From Chrysoperla carnea (Eukaryota > Arthropoda > Insecta > Neuroptera > Chrysopidae): DNA of 64,000 bases. Every line of letters begins with the position of its first letter. Position 1 is the first letter of the stretch. The position numbers and the translations under genes are program-made. Below the pieces are notes generated by a model. That model ran no database searches. It was not told the origin of the DNA and was given only the letters and a program-made list of their open reading frames with translations. Positions 26,011 to 38,425 of this stretch are shown one piece after another. The stretch lies in assembly GCF_905475395.1 (NCBI RefSeq), contig NC_058337.1:90886368-90950367 (forward strand), written 5' to 3'.

Positions 26011-26340
26011 ATTGATAAAATATCTCAGTGGTCATAGTGTCTAACGAATTCCTTTCCGCTTTTTTTCAGACCGACAGCTTAATATTGAACTTATCGTGCT
26101 CATTTGAGAACGCAGGTTTTTTCGAGAAAAGTCGTAGAGAGAAGTAAAAATCGTCAAAATGAAGCTACTCACGAAGGTTGAATGTATTACTCATTTTACG
26201 AAGCACTCTGTCTGTCCCACGGCACCCTGACTGTTTCTGTTTTTGGCACTGTGGCTAAAGTTTTGACCCTAATTTAGTTTTGGCCATATTTTGGTGATCT
26301 ACGTCCCCAAAAACTATTAAATCAATGGTTTTTCAGAGTA
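26011..26340 (+). other. GC-richer island of unknown origin with a 23-codon frame
   Basis: The block has a good acceptor-like TTTTTTTCAG ending at 26069. It then has an ATG in excellent insect context (GTCAAAATG) at 26160 opening MKLLTKVECITHF..., which stops at 26231 (TGA). It stands out in composition. It could be a 5' exon of an unseen gene or the 5' end of a transposon continuing the adjacent inverted repeat. No family was recognised. Confidence 0.25.
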
Positions 26341-29335
26341 ATATTACACATGAATTTGTGGATTTGTGGCTTATGGGCAGCGTTTGGAGTATATATGTGC
26401 CTTTATATGTGTTAACCAAAAAAAAAAACCAATTCTGCGTCTAGTAGGATTAACTACAATTAAGAGCTCTTATGACAAAGTTAGAGTAAAGGCTGAACTG
26501 ATTAATTTAAATGGACAATGTGAACAAATTAAAAATAGTAGTATAAAGTCTTTAACTATTTATCTCAGCAACTAGAAATTATTATTTAATAAAAATTAAA
26601 GTAGCAAATTGAAATCCAATTTTATACAAGATGACATTTCAATTGAGTAATAAAAAATATGATTTAAGAAGAACATATCAAACTTATAATAAAAAATTAA
26701 TTAACTAATTCAAATCAAAATGAGTATATGACAGAAAAAAACCAATAAATAGATATGGGATCTAATGGCCGATACATATTTAATTCAATATATTGCACAT
26801 TATTAATTAGACGTTAATAAATATAATTATGTCAAATTTGATTTGGCCAATTTGAAATCATCAATCATTTAATAAAATGTTATTAATATTAATAATATAC
26901 ACAACTTTGTTACAAAACATTAATATTTATAACAATTTTATTTATAGCGGAAAATAATATTAATGTCTTATACGTTATTAATATTTTAAATATAGAAAAC
27001 AAATTATGTGATGTAAGTATAAACGCGTTTACATGACTGTTGATGTTCTTTTGTAATTAAGTAATTATATCATGAGTCATCCATTTCAGTTCTTAATTCA
27101 TGAAAATATGCATTTGAGAGCCTAAAAATTAAAGTATAGCAAGTAAATATTTTCTTGAACTAAGAAAATATATATACTTGCGTGTTAAGCAAGCGTATTA
27201 AGAGCATATTTTTATAACTATTACTTTTTTCAGTGTCATATAGGCTTTTTCAATAAGAACTTTCAAAGAACTTTCTTGTTTAATTTGATTTAAAAAAAAT
27301 TCATCGCATCGAGCTTAATTCTGCTTTATTTTGAAGCTTGGACATTGAAGTTTTTCTAACAAAATGCTTTGAAAATGTCAACCACGACTCCTTTAACAGA
27401 GCTCCATTTAAATTTTATGTTATTTCTGTTATAAGTCCTATAAAGAATCTATGGTGGGAAATTGAATAATATTCAGCGCATAACAAAACTTCAATTGAAA
27501 AAAGTATCTTTCAATGAAAAATCCAATATTAGCCTATCCGCTCAACTTCGTTGAAAGCGACCTGATTCAGTTTATTATTATTTTTCCTCATTTTAAGTTA
27601 ATCATTGTTACGCAAGCATGTGATTTTCTAGAATTAAAATATGGTTTGCATTGCATTCTCAGTTTGCATTTATGCCAAATATCTTATTTCTCTAAGCAGC
27701 CGTTTAGGAATTATTCACAATTGTATCCATCTTTTCTAAAATTTCGACGCTTTCCTGCATAAAATAAATGTATTGAGAAATTGTCATTAATTTAACATTG
27801 TTATGTATTTTGCCACTCTGTATGTAGAAATTGAAATTCAAGCTTTGCATTAAATGTGCTTACTAAAGGATCAAATTAAAAAAAAGCTTTTAAAGCTTAA
27901 TTTTTATAACAAATTTTGTCATATAAAATTAATTTCAAAATTTTAATTATTTAATTTTGACCATAAATAGAAAACTGAAGATGTCTTTGATGTAAATGAT
28001 TTTATTTAAGTCGTCTACCTACCATTGTTTCTTCTTATAAGGTTATTTAATATCTATGTTTGAAATCAATAGTTGAAGAACAACCAGTTTCTTGATGACA
28101 ATACCGTAAAAACAAATTATTATATAATACCATGTCTTTTAGTCATTTAAAAATATGTGTTAGCCAAAAATATTTCTCCTTAGTACACTTTTTCTGCGAA
28201 TCGATGGGAATTACAGTTGAGTAAGAGTTAATTCCGGGTAGTGTACTCTACTTTTATAAGTTAGCAAATATAATAAATATCAAAATTTTTATCAATTTAA
28301 TTGGATTAATATTTCTTGTAAAAATTTACTTTTAAAATTCACAGCATTTTTGTTCTGCTAACGATATGAGTTTTTTTTTTACAATTGGGGGGTAAAAACA
28401 ATTCGTTTTTCGAAAATTGGTTTTACGGTAGACGCTTAAGCAAAGAGGAGAAGTAGTATTCACTACAATTTAAAACCAACTTTGTATTGATGTAGCCAAG
28501 TCGTTTGTGGTAATTTTACTGGAGACTATATTCGAATCAGAGTTCCTATTCTCAATACCTATGTTGCACTTGTCTATAGTTACGTTTTTCTTAAAAAATG
28601 TGAGTTTTATCAAATTAAAATAAAATGTTTTTTTAATGAAAAATTCAATATTTTAATTCCATCATCACTTGTATTTTTATATAATGAATTCGATTATGAC
28701 GATCATTTTAGGCAAAAAAATTGTGTAAATGATAAAAATAATTTATTTAAAATAAAATAAAATAAATTATTAAATAAATAACCTTAATATTTTGATTCAT
28801 AAATTTTAAATGTCAGTTTTAAACGAAGTAATTTATTACTTTAACAATTGCATACAAACAAAAAAAATTATTTTAAGTGAAACCCAATTAATTTCGAAAA
28901 AAAAAATTAGTATAGGCTGTTTTCTATAAAAATATTTATTTTTATTAAATATTTTTTTAATTTAAATGGTCTGCAAACAAGTACAATTGTAGATCTGTAT
29001 GACCCTGAATAATTATGAAACACTGAGTCAATCAAACATTTTTTGAAAATAGACAGAGATAAATTCATACAAGATATGGGAAAATAAGATACAAATAAAG
29101 TTCATTGCATATATCAAGATTTATTTTTAGCGGAAAAAGCTGTGTGAGTAAAAGAATATAAACCGTTTTGCATTTCACTGTCGTACTGAGGATTCCATAT
29201 CATATAAAAACTGATGATCTTGGCTATATTAGGCAGTACAGTAATATAGAGAATAAATTTCTAGGTAGTAACAGTTCCTGGAATTTTTATAAATAGGATG
29301 AGCTATTAAATTTATTTAAGTAGATTAAAATACAG
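26341..29335. other. AT-rich noncoding DNA
   Basis: No supported feature. Open frames at 26366-26575 and 27514-27762 show no motif and no convincing splice boundaries. Confidence 0.5.
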
Positions 29336-29411
29336 TTGCACCAGTATTCGAATCCGGACATCATGAATAATTGCCAAGCACCTAAGCCAGTTCAGCCATA
29401 CGAGCTCTCAA
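29336..29411 (-). mobile_element. tRNA-derived SINE head fragment
   Basis: On the minus strand an A-box-like TGGCTGAACTGG (29398-29387) is followed 31 nt later by a B-box-like GGATTCGAATAC (29355-29344). This is the split RNA polymerase III promoter of a tRNA-derived SINE. The following sequence is AT-rich and has no clear tail. Decayed copy. Confidence 0.5.
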
Positions 29412-30060
29412 CATTAACTTATTTATTTATTATTTTTGTTTTGTCTTTTTAAGATTACTCGACAAATTATTTGTCTTTATAGGTCAATATATACATTGTA
29501 TCATAAATAACATTAATTATAACCGAAGTCTTAAGTCTTAGACGTTTAAAATTGTATACAAGATCAAGAAAACAAAACAAAAATAATAATTTCTAGCTTT
29601 TTTGTTTCCACTTTAAAAAATACAAAGTCCCAATTCACTATTCAATTAATTTTTACGTGAAGCTATGGTTTAAATGGTTTAAAATAAATTAGCCATTATT
29701 ATCCATCTCCCTTTGATCTATTTATTTTAAATTTGTATCGACTTTGAAAATATAAATATTTGGTTGCTTTATAACGCTCATGGATATTGTTTACTCGCCG
29801 CTAATTCCTTCGGGATGTAGTTATGATTAGGACACTTGGTATTGATGTGACTACCTAGTTTTGGCTGAAATAGTTATTAATGTAAAAACCTCCACAAAAC
29901 ATCCTTGACGGCTTTTTGTCCCCCGTAACTGCATACCTGTAGCGTTTTATAATAGGAAAGAAAAATAATCTGGCTCACGCTAAGCTTCTGAAAGTGTACT
30001 CTAAGAATCTTAAACAACTACGTACAGTAATTCTAGAATTAATTTTTTATTTTAGTTATT

Positions 30061-30100
30061 ACCAGTATTCGAATTCAGTCATCTTTTAAGACTTTCGCCA
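30061..30100 (-). mobile_element. second, truncated copy of the 29.3-kb SINE B-box region
   Basis: CCAGTATTCGAATTCAGTCAT repeats the 29341 copy (CCAGTATTCGAATCCGGACAT) with few changes. No A box remains. Confidence 0.4.
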
Positions 30101-31186
30101 GGAAAACATTACACACACAATTTACCGCCGATTTGAAACGGAGTCCTAATAGAACAATTTTTATTAAATGTTATTGAATTAAATAATATAATTTTATATA
30201 CTTAATTATTATAATTTATTGTACAAAAATATGAAGTAAATAAATATATTTTCAAAGTCATTTTTAATAGGATCATTGAAAAGTAATATTTGTGTAAAGA
30301 TTTCTCAAGTTATTTTGCGTGATATGAACGATAAAAAATGTTAATAATTGTATTACAACCGTTTATATATTATGACCTTTTATGGGAATGATCAATTCGG
30401 GCATTTTACGCCAACACCAACTTAGTATTATTGCCAAATATTTTGAAACAAAAACATCATAATTGTTGGCATTTTTTAAGGACATTTGGATAGGCTGTGG
30501 CTGTGGTTAAAATTATTGCGCTCCGGCAATGTTAAAAATAAATGGAATATTTACCTAAGTATATAATAACAAAGTAAATTTTGATTACAAAATATTTATT
30601 CGCTCAAACACGCATTTGTTGGCACCCATTTATTAATATAAATTGTATGTAATGCTATTATTATCACGTGGTCTAGAATTTTTTCAAGTCACTCTCTGTC
30701 GGCCATCCAGATAATATGATAATTTTTATCGATTGGTGACAATATAATTTGTTGGACTCAGTGGGAACACATACGCGAAACAGTGTTTGATTAGGGAGAG
30801 GTAATATTTAGAAAAAAAAAATCGTTTAAAGCTAAGCAATCACTTATTTGAAAAAATATAAACTAAAAATTTTAATCTCAAATTAAATTGAATACTAAAA
30901 TGGAGGAAGTACATTTTACGAACAATCTCATCACTTGGGCTTTTCAAATTTTTGTTCTTCTTACATTAATGTTTGGAGGCAAAAGAGAGAAATAATGTTC
31001 ATCTTTTGATTAACGATATTATGGTCGTCATTGACTTTTATGACAGTATGATATTATGACAGTAAACTCTCCCTAGTAATTATCTACAAATAAATAAAAC
31101 ACTTGGTGGCCGACAGCCATATGCTGTCATAGGTAAATAAATATCAAGAGATTATTGTTTAAAAAAATGGATCACAAGGAAGTTAC
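30101..31186. other. AT-rich noncoding DNA
   Basis: Nothing supported. Confidence 0.5.
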
Positions 31187-31421
31187 CTGTATAGCAGGTC
31201 TTAGTCCAACATATATAGGTACACAAAATTTTGTATTGTTCAGAGTGGCAAATTGATGACTGCTGTATAGTGTGAATTTTGGTAGAGACTCAATATCATT
31301 TAAAATTACTCTGTTCTCGCCCGATACATGTATGTTATTGAATTCACTTTGGGTGGAAGCCCTCGGGTTGCCCCTTCGAACAAAATAATCACAGGCGACT
31401 TTTCGTTTTTCCAAATAAAAA
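31187..31421 (-). CDS. candidate internal coding exon, unknown protein
   Basis: On the minus strand a 235-nt open stretch is bounded by an acceptor (ATATTTCAG before 31421) and a donor (CAG then GTAACT at 31186). The 78 codons read FYLEKRKVACDYFVRRGN, then HVSGENRVILND, and end FCVPIYVGLRPAIQ. Amino-acid composition is balanced and unlike translations of the surrounding AT-rich DNA. Start phase is 2 and end phase 0. I do not recognise the protein and found no partner exon on this strand nearby, so it may belong to a gene with very long introns, or be chance. Confidence 0.35.
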
Positions 31422-33412
31422 CTGAAATATTTGTAATATTTAAAGAACGTGTTGTGCAGAGTACTTCCTGATCAAAAAACACTTACTTACTAGACCTCAC
31501 TCTTTAAAATTATTGAAGCGTTTTCGTGTAAGAAGCGAGATCCACTTTAATTAAACATTTCTAAAGGATGTTTTTCAAAGGTATAAAACTTAAATCGAAA
31601 TTAAACACATTATAATATTAAATTCATAATTTAAAAAAATCTCAAGTACAAAAGGTGATCTTTAAAAAGTAAAAAACTAAAAAGCATCGATCTCATTTCT
31701 TCTTATAATGCATGGATAAACTTTTTCATTCAATACCTAATTTCGAATCGATCAGATCTGGAGGCAGAAAAATAAAAATTAGCATTATTGATTGTACTGA
31801 ATAATAAATGAAGAGATGAATAATTCATTAAATGTTTATAATTTAATATTTTAATTAATTTATATATAATACGATAATCATCGTGTGTACTGATGGCGGG
31901 CTGCTCTATTTATATTCAATGCCGATACTATATCGTCTCTGACTTGCTTTTATTTTAAATCTTTCTTAGTCCACACTATTGCACTAAGCGTGTGTATTAG
32001 TTCGTGTTTCCAACTGATATCAACTTAACAACGTCAAAATTACGCCGCTGTAAAATTAAAAATTGATACAGAAGACGGTAAGTTTTTTAAGGACGTGATC
32101 TTGAAAGCGGGTAGTGAAATCAAGTCAGACTATTGCCAAATGTCTTCAGACAGTTGATTTGCATGTACTCACTACCATCATTATCTACACCTTGGCAACT
32201 TTTCTTAAAGCGAAAAACAAGGTCAACTGAACACGTGTATCAAGTTTCGTCGCTTAAACTCAAGATTAAAAGTGATTCTCCTTAGAATACAAACCATTAG
32301 GAATAATACATAAATTTCTCAACGTCTATTCGATTTTCAGTACTAAACAAAAAATAATTTTCAATAAATTTTTTAAATAATCGTATAATTTGTAAAAAAG
32401 CAACTGATCTTCTTTTCAAATAACTTGAAATATGAAAATGATTTATTAGGCATTTAGATAAATAAAATTTCCGTCATATTTATAATTAACCTAATACTAG
32501 TTGTTAAAATATCATTATTTAACTTACAAAATTATTTAGTTAAAATAGTTGTATATTTATTTCACAATATTTCAAGTAAATATTATTATTATTATTACTG
32601 ATTGCAAATAAATAGTTATTAAAATTATTTATTGGTTAAACAAGACAAATTATATGCTATAGTATTACATATTATATTATTTAAAAAAAATTATGTTCTC
32701 AGAAAGTTTAATAGCATGCAAGTAAGATTCATTTTTATTACTTTCTTTTCGAGTACCCATCAAAATCTGTTTAAATCAGCGCCTGTTTTAGATATTTGGT
32801 CACACGAATTTGACCCCCGTTGTGTAAAAAAATTTGTTCACTGTATAGTTTTGTGTATCTATTTATCTACATATATTCAAATATTATGTTCTTTTGTGAA
32901 TTGCTAATGGGCTCAAAAAGTTCTGCATCGATTGAGCTCAAATTTTTACTCGATACACAACCTGCTCACTTTCACAAGCAGATATATTTTCCTGTTCACG
33001 TTTGAAGGTTATGTGGGCTATCAAAGTAGATTACGCGAACTGTAAGTCGAAATATATATTTGTTAAACTGATAAGATATCGATATATTATTACAAAAACA
33101 CATTATAACCAACACATGGATAAACACTTAGATGTTGGTAGTTGTGAAATAATTGGCATAGGATTTTTGTTCTCTCTTAGCATAGGATTTTTAAATATAC
33201 TGCTCTGTGTCAATGGGTTTTACAGGGCAATGTCGTACGATCGAACTTGTCGGATTAAAGAGAAGAGTCCCTTAGATCCCTTATAGTCTTGAATTTTTTA
33301 CAAAAGAGTACCTTGTAATCCAACAAATCACCAATGTTTAAATTCGATATGTTATATTCTGAAGTACAAATCATATTTCATTATGTATACAATAGTAATA
33401 GACATGTCAGAT
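31422..33412. other. noncoding DNA with a possible 5' untranslated exon
   Basis: Plus-strand 31966-32077 is less AT-rich, starts at an initiator-like TTAGTC and ends at a perfect donor (GACG then GTAAGTTT at 32078). It has no long frame. It resembles an insect noncoding first exon, but no downstream exon was identified. Confidence 0.25.
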
Positions 33413-33462
33413 TACAAGGGGCTCCGGATTAGCTAGGAGCCGGATTATCGGAGTTCCTCTGT
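33413..33462. mobile_element. pogo/Tigger-type terminal sequence fragment
   Basis: GGGGCTCCGGATTAGC is followed by GGAGCCGGATTATCGGAG and TTCCTCTGTA. Repeated CGGATTA blocks ending in CTCTGTA resemble pogo-type termini, as in the element at 21-230. A further CGGATTA lies at 33250. A full element could not be delimited. Confidence 0.35.
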
Positions 33463-36400
33463 ATTTAGAATTCTTTTCACGTGCTAATACAAAAATGGAA
33501 CTCTGGTAATAAGTCTTAGAGGAAATAATAAATAAACAACTATATAGAACAAAGTTTTGCTTGTTTTACGATAAGGTTTTTTTATATTTTTTAAAATTTC
33601 TTTTCTTTTGAAATTATTATATCTATTAAATTTCAAATTTTTTTTAATAATTTTTGTCGTTGCTATTGTTATTTTAGTCATAAATTTCAAATTTCATAAT
33701 ATTTATTTTTTGGATTTTTGGACGGCACCCACAATTACTTTCAAATGTTTACTTATTTATTTATTTATTAACTTATTTATTTATTTATTTAAAAAAAAAA
33801 TTATTTGTTTATTATTTAAAATTAATTCACATTATATTTAATATTTATTATATGTCATTAATTATGTTTCTTACAATTATTTTTTTATGCAAAATATCTA
33901 GCTGGTCATATAAATTTTTTTTATTACTTACAATTATTATTCGATATCATTATAATATCTACTGTCTTGGTCACTTGCTTCTAAAAATCTAAAGTATAAA
34001 GTAATATTTCTGTTGGAACAAACGAAATGGTTGGATCAAATGGAATGGAACAAACTATTTCAATCATTGTTTGCGCTTAAAAAAAAATAAATTTTATCAG
34101 TTGTTTATAGCTTAGACTTTGGTTTGCTCTTTATGGCTTTTAACAAGAAAGGTAGGTTCAAAAGTGTTAAAAAGAGTTTAAATGCCGAGTGGCTACCTGT
34201 TTAGAATCTAAACAGAAAATAGTATACTGTTGTTGAAAGGATTACAAGGATTTCAATTTTAATTTACTATACACATGCCAATGATAAGGTTTGGGGATGG
34301 AAATAATGTTTTTGTTAATTTTTCATTCATTCATCTCTGCATTTCTTCGAGAGCTACTTTGAATTGAAAAAGTAAAAAATTATATATTTTTTATAGTTAT
34401 TTTTCATAATGGAAAAGACCATTGCTTTGCAGTACATAAAAGAATTAAATTTATATTACATTATTATATTTTTTACCAGATGAATTAAAAAAACATAATT
34501 GGTTGGATCCTTTTAGTGAGTCTCACTTCAGAACATGCCTCCCTTGGCTACTCTCATTGGAGGGCAGGAACACTTCCTGGAGTGCTTACTGAGTACAAAG
34601 AGTAACCGGTGTCCACAAGTGGTTTATAGTTTTAGTAGGTAACTACCATGGGAACAAATTTTTATGTAAAAGCAAAAAGAGGACGTGATGAGAAGCGAGA
34701 AAATAATAGATATCTAATTCCGACATCCCGAAGAACACATTAATTGTTTTCTGGGTCATCAAACGGATTTATAACACTTCTTCTTCTCTTGCTCTCAGAA
34801 GTAAAAAAGACCAATATCCAAAAACAGACAGTACCTAACTAAGAAAAACTAAATTTCTCACCTACATAAGGTTTTTATTTCTATAAATGCTTTTGATATA
34901 TAAAAACGACCTCAAACTGGAATTAGGGCCAATGTAAATTTCAACATAAATCATCAGTGTATTGGGGTTTGGACATTTTATTAGTTTTTAAACCCATTCG
35001 GAACTCTATAGAGCGCATTTGTAAGATGGTTGGAGGAAGGATTTTTTCGAGGAAAACATGGCTAAGAAGGGGTGCGTGTGTTCCATAATACAAGCTTTTA
35101 TATTTAACGCATCCATCTATCAATATCTATTGAATTTCTTAATCATTTGAAAAATATTTTTCTTCGTTTAATTAATTATATATTCATTTCCTATTGCTTT
35201 ATTTGGTTACAAACATCACAAAGAACTAAACTTAAAAAAAACCATTAAATTAGAGAAAATTACATAAATAAAAGATTTATTGATCAAATAGTTAAGAATT
35301 ATTGACTCACCATGTTAAAATATTTACATTATATTAAATGACAATTATAAAGATCAAATTTAAATAATAAAAGATTATTGTGTCTACTTTATATAATTAG
35401 TTAATATAAAGTTTTGTATCTTAAATCTATTAATTTTGGGTGTGTAACTTTCATTGAATATATTAAAAATTAAAAATTTATCTTCAAGTTTAATAAAACA
35501 TTCATCACATATTTCATAAATCATCACTCTTAGAATGTTATTTTGTTGATGATCTAGCGAAAAATTGAGAACCCAATAACAAATATTCCAAAGTTTGAAC
35601 AAGCTTTTTTGTAGTTCCTTGTTTTAGTAGTCAACTGTTTTTAATTAGAAATATTTTCTCTGTAATATAAATAGACATTACCAAATGTAAAAGAGCCAAG
35701 CAAAAATTTTCAAATTACTACATGAGGAGAAAAAGTATACCATGTTTTTAATTCAAGCAGGTTTTATTAGATTGTTGATATTTTGTAAGAAAAATATTAT
35801 ATTCATTAGAATAGTATTGTCAGACAGAAAAAGAAGAAAGCAGAAAAATACCAGAAGGCAATTGAAAAACTTGCCATCGCTAATTTAAACATAAGATATC
35901 CGATCAAACACACGAGGATTAGAACCAAGAAATACAAAATTCTACAAAATTAACGCTAGATCAAGCTCAAGTATCATAAATGTTAAAAACACAAGTCATT
36001 TTTCATTAGTTTCAACACCCTAAAAGATTTCTTTTGAATGAACACTTGAACAAATTAAATGATAAATATTAATTTATCTTTTACATAATGATCAATTAAT
36101 TATTATTAATCATTAATAGATAAAACAATGATAGAAAGAAATGTTCTCTTTATTAAAATGTCTTTACCTATTACTTAAATATTGTATTCAAAAGAACTCA
36201 CACAGTGTGTAAAATTTTCAAGTGTATTATATAATTTTTAAAAACTGTTAAAGTATTCAGTATTTTTTATTTGTTAAAACAGTCGAGTAAACCCAAAAAA
36301 AAAAAAAAAAAAAATGTTTGAGCAAACATCATGATTTGAACATATAGGTAAGTCTGTGAGTAAAATAGGTATAGGTATATTATCAACTTGGAAATTCTAA

Positions 36401-37570
36401 ATATCTAATATTTGAAAACAACACTTTTGGTAAAGTTTTTATTAATCAAAATTTTTAGACCTAGTCCTAAATTTTCAAACGCAGAAATATTTTTTCGATA
36501 TTTCTTTACTTGTTTATGTTTTTTCAACCGCCAAATATTATTGAACCGCTTAAACGAAATAAAAACATGTTTTTATTATGAACCTAATTTTTACATTTAT
36601 TTCACATATTTGTGTATTTTTTTATATGTGCAAGTCTCTCGGGCGTTTTAATAGCTTTTACCATTTCAACACAATGTACCACAATAGCACATGAGGATGA
36701 GACATCTTTACAAATTATTAATAAGTATCTATTATCACATATGCTTTGTTTTAACTCATTATCCAAAACAAAAATAAATTAGTTATTGCATTCACATGAG
36801 CGTTTGAACAAATTGTATAGAATATTTGATGTTTCTCATGTACTCACTTTCATTTTTTCTAAAAACTAGCTCAATGTTCGATACAGGTTAAGAAGATTAG
36901 AAAAGTTTTTGCTATCTTTAAAAACATGTCAACTGTTAATCACTTAGAGTCTCAAACATCGTTCTCTTTTTTTTTTCCAATAATGATATAGTAATCTATT
37001 TAATTTTGATACATTCTGTGGTAAACATTTAATATATTACATATTATTTTTTTAATTTAATATCAGTATTTTAAGTTTATATTATAAATTCAGTTTTTGT
37101 TATGAATGTGAGAACAGTTTTTTATGCAAATAAAATAAATATCACTTGCAAATAATAAATTGATATGAGAAAACTATTGTTTTAATAACAAATGTAATTA
37201 ACACTTATTGATTGTTCAACAAATTATTATTAAGTGCAAACATACTTACTTGCATGAAAATAATAAAAATTATTTCAAAAAAATATAATTTATTCTTTTA
37301 ATTGTTAATTCTATTTCTGAAAAAAAAAGAAGTCTATTTTACCACAATTTTAGATTTAATTAACTAAAGCAATGTGTTCATTGCTTTCAATTGCTGTTCA
37401 TTTTGCTGTTCATTGCTAAAGCAATTTGTTCATTGCTTTAATATTGGAGGAATAACGTAAAATTTGTATATTTTGAGGCCATTAGATGGCATAAAATTAA
37501 TTACGTATGTTAAAGTCAAAGCCTACAATCGTTCAGAATGAGTTTTCAGACAGAACTACTTCTGGTCTAT
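33463..37570. other. AT-rich noncoding DNA
   Basis: Includes (TTTA)n runs near 33750-33795, an A18-type homopolymer at 36295-36314, and local repeats of a TTCATTGCT word at 37378-37440. The block at 34500-34640 is less AT-rich but has no recognisable content. Confidence 0.5.
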
Positions 37571-37860
37571 TCGCCCTATAGCACAGTTGGTTAAGGCGTT
37601 ACCAATTCCGTCCGCAGTATGCCTAGGGTAGCGGGTTCGGTTCCCGCAGTTGCAGCAAAATTAATTTAATTCATAGTTGTGATGGACTAGGGTAGTGCAC
37701 GGTATATGCATGAAGGAGGTGCACTTAGCCTCTGAAATGAGGAGTTGATAAATGAAATAATGAGCAAAAAGGTGGTAAAACTTATATGTGGTATCACAAT
37801 GGGCTCTATGGCCTAATTTGTGCTTCGTGGACAGCCAATATAACTTATTCTAACCTAATT
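37571..37860 (+). mobile_element. tRNA-derived SINE, near full length (copy 1)
   Basis: The head is tRNA-like: A box TAGCACAGTTGG at 37579-37590 and B box GGTTCGGTTCC at 37634-37644, 43 nt apart, inside a stem-forming GCGGG...CCCGC arm. The tRNA-unrelated body (TATGCATGAAGGAGGTGCAC, CACAATGGGCTCTATGGCCT, GTGGACAGCCAATATAAC) matches the copy at 41617-41818. The 3' end is a decayed TAACCTAA-type tail. Pol III transcription and LINE-driven mobilisation are inferred from the class. Confidence 0.8.
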
Positions 37861-37922
37861 CTGATCTACTAAATAGGTTTTGACTGTAACGTTTGTAAAA
37901 TTTCCTTCCAGAATGTCTTTTT

Positions 37923-38425
37923 ATACCATGCATATATGTAATATGCAAGGTATACCATGTTTAGTCCCAAGTTTGTTACGCTTAAAAATATTGATGCTAC
38001 GAACAAAATTTTGGTATAGGTGTTCATAAAATCACCTAATTAGTCCATTTCCGGTTGTCCGTCCGTCCGCCCATCCGTCTGTGGGCACGATAACTCAAAA
38101 ACGAAAAAAAGTTATCAAGCTGAAATTTTTACAGTGTACTCAGAACGTAAAAAGTGAGATCGAGTTTCGTAAATGAGCAACATAGGTTAATGGGGTTTTG
38201 ACCTATGGGCCCGTACGAACAATCTTGTAAACCGTTAGAGATAGAACAAAAGTTTAAATGTAATAAATGTTTACCCGTTAGGGCGCAAATTAGGCGTAAA
38301 TTGTATAGTATGTCTTATACAAATTGTATATGTTTGTGCAATGTGATAGAGTAATCAACACTATTTATGCATGGTATTTCAACAATTAACTCAGTCAATT
38401 GTTTGTTTTCACTTGTTTTAATTAT
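37923..38425 (+). repeat. dispersed insect repeat, copy 1
   Basis: Begins ATACCATGCATATATG and GGTATACCATGTTTAGTCC, then GGTATAGGTGTTCATAAAAT, a (GTCC)n-like stretch (TCCGTCCGTCCGCCCATCCG), GATAACTCAAAAACGAAAAA, and ends TCAATTGTTTGTTTTC. A second copy is at 63541-63880. The order of motifs is familiar from dispersed repeats of several insect genomes, but I cannot assign a class. Confidence 0.65.
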
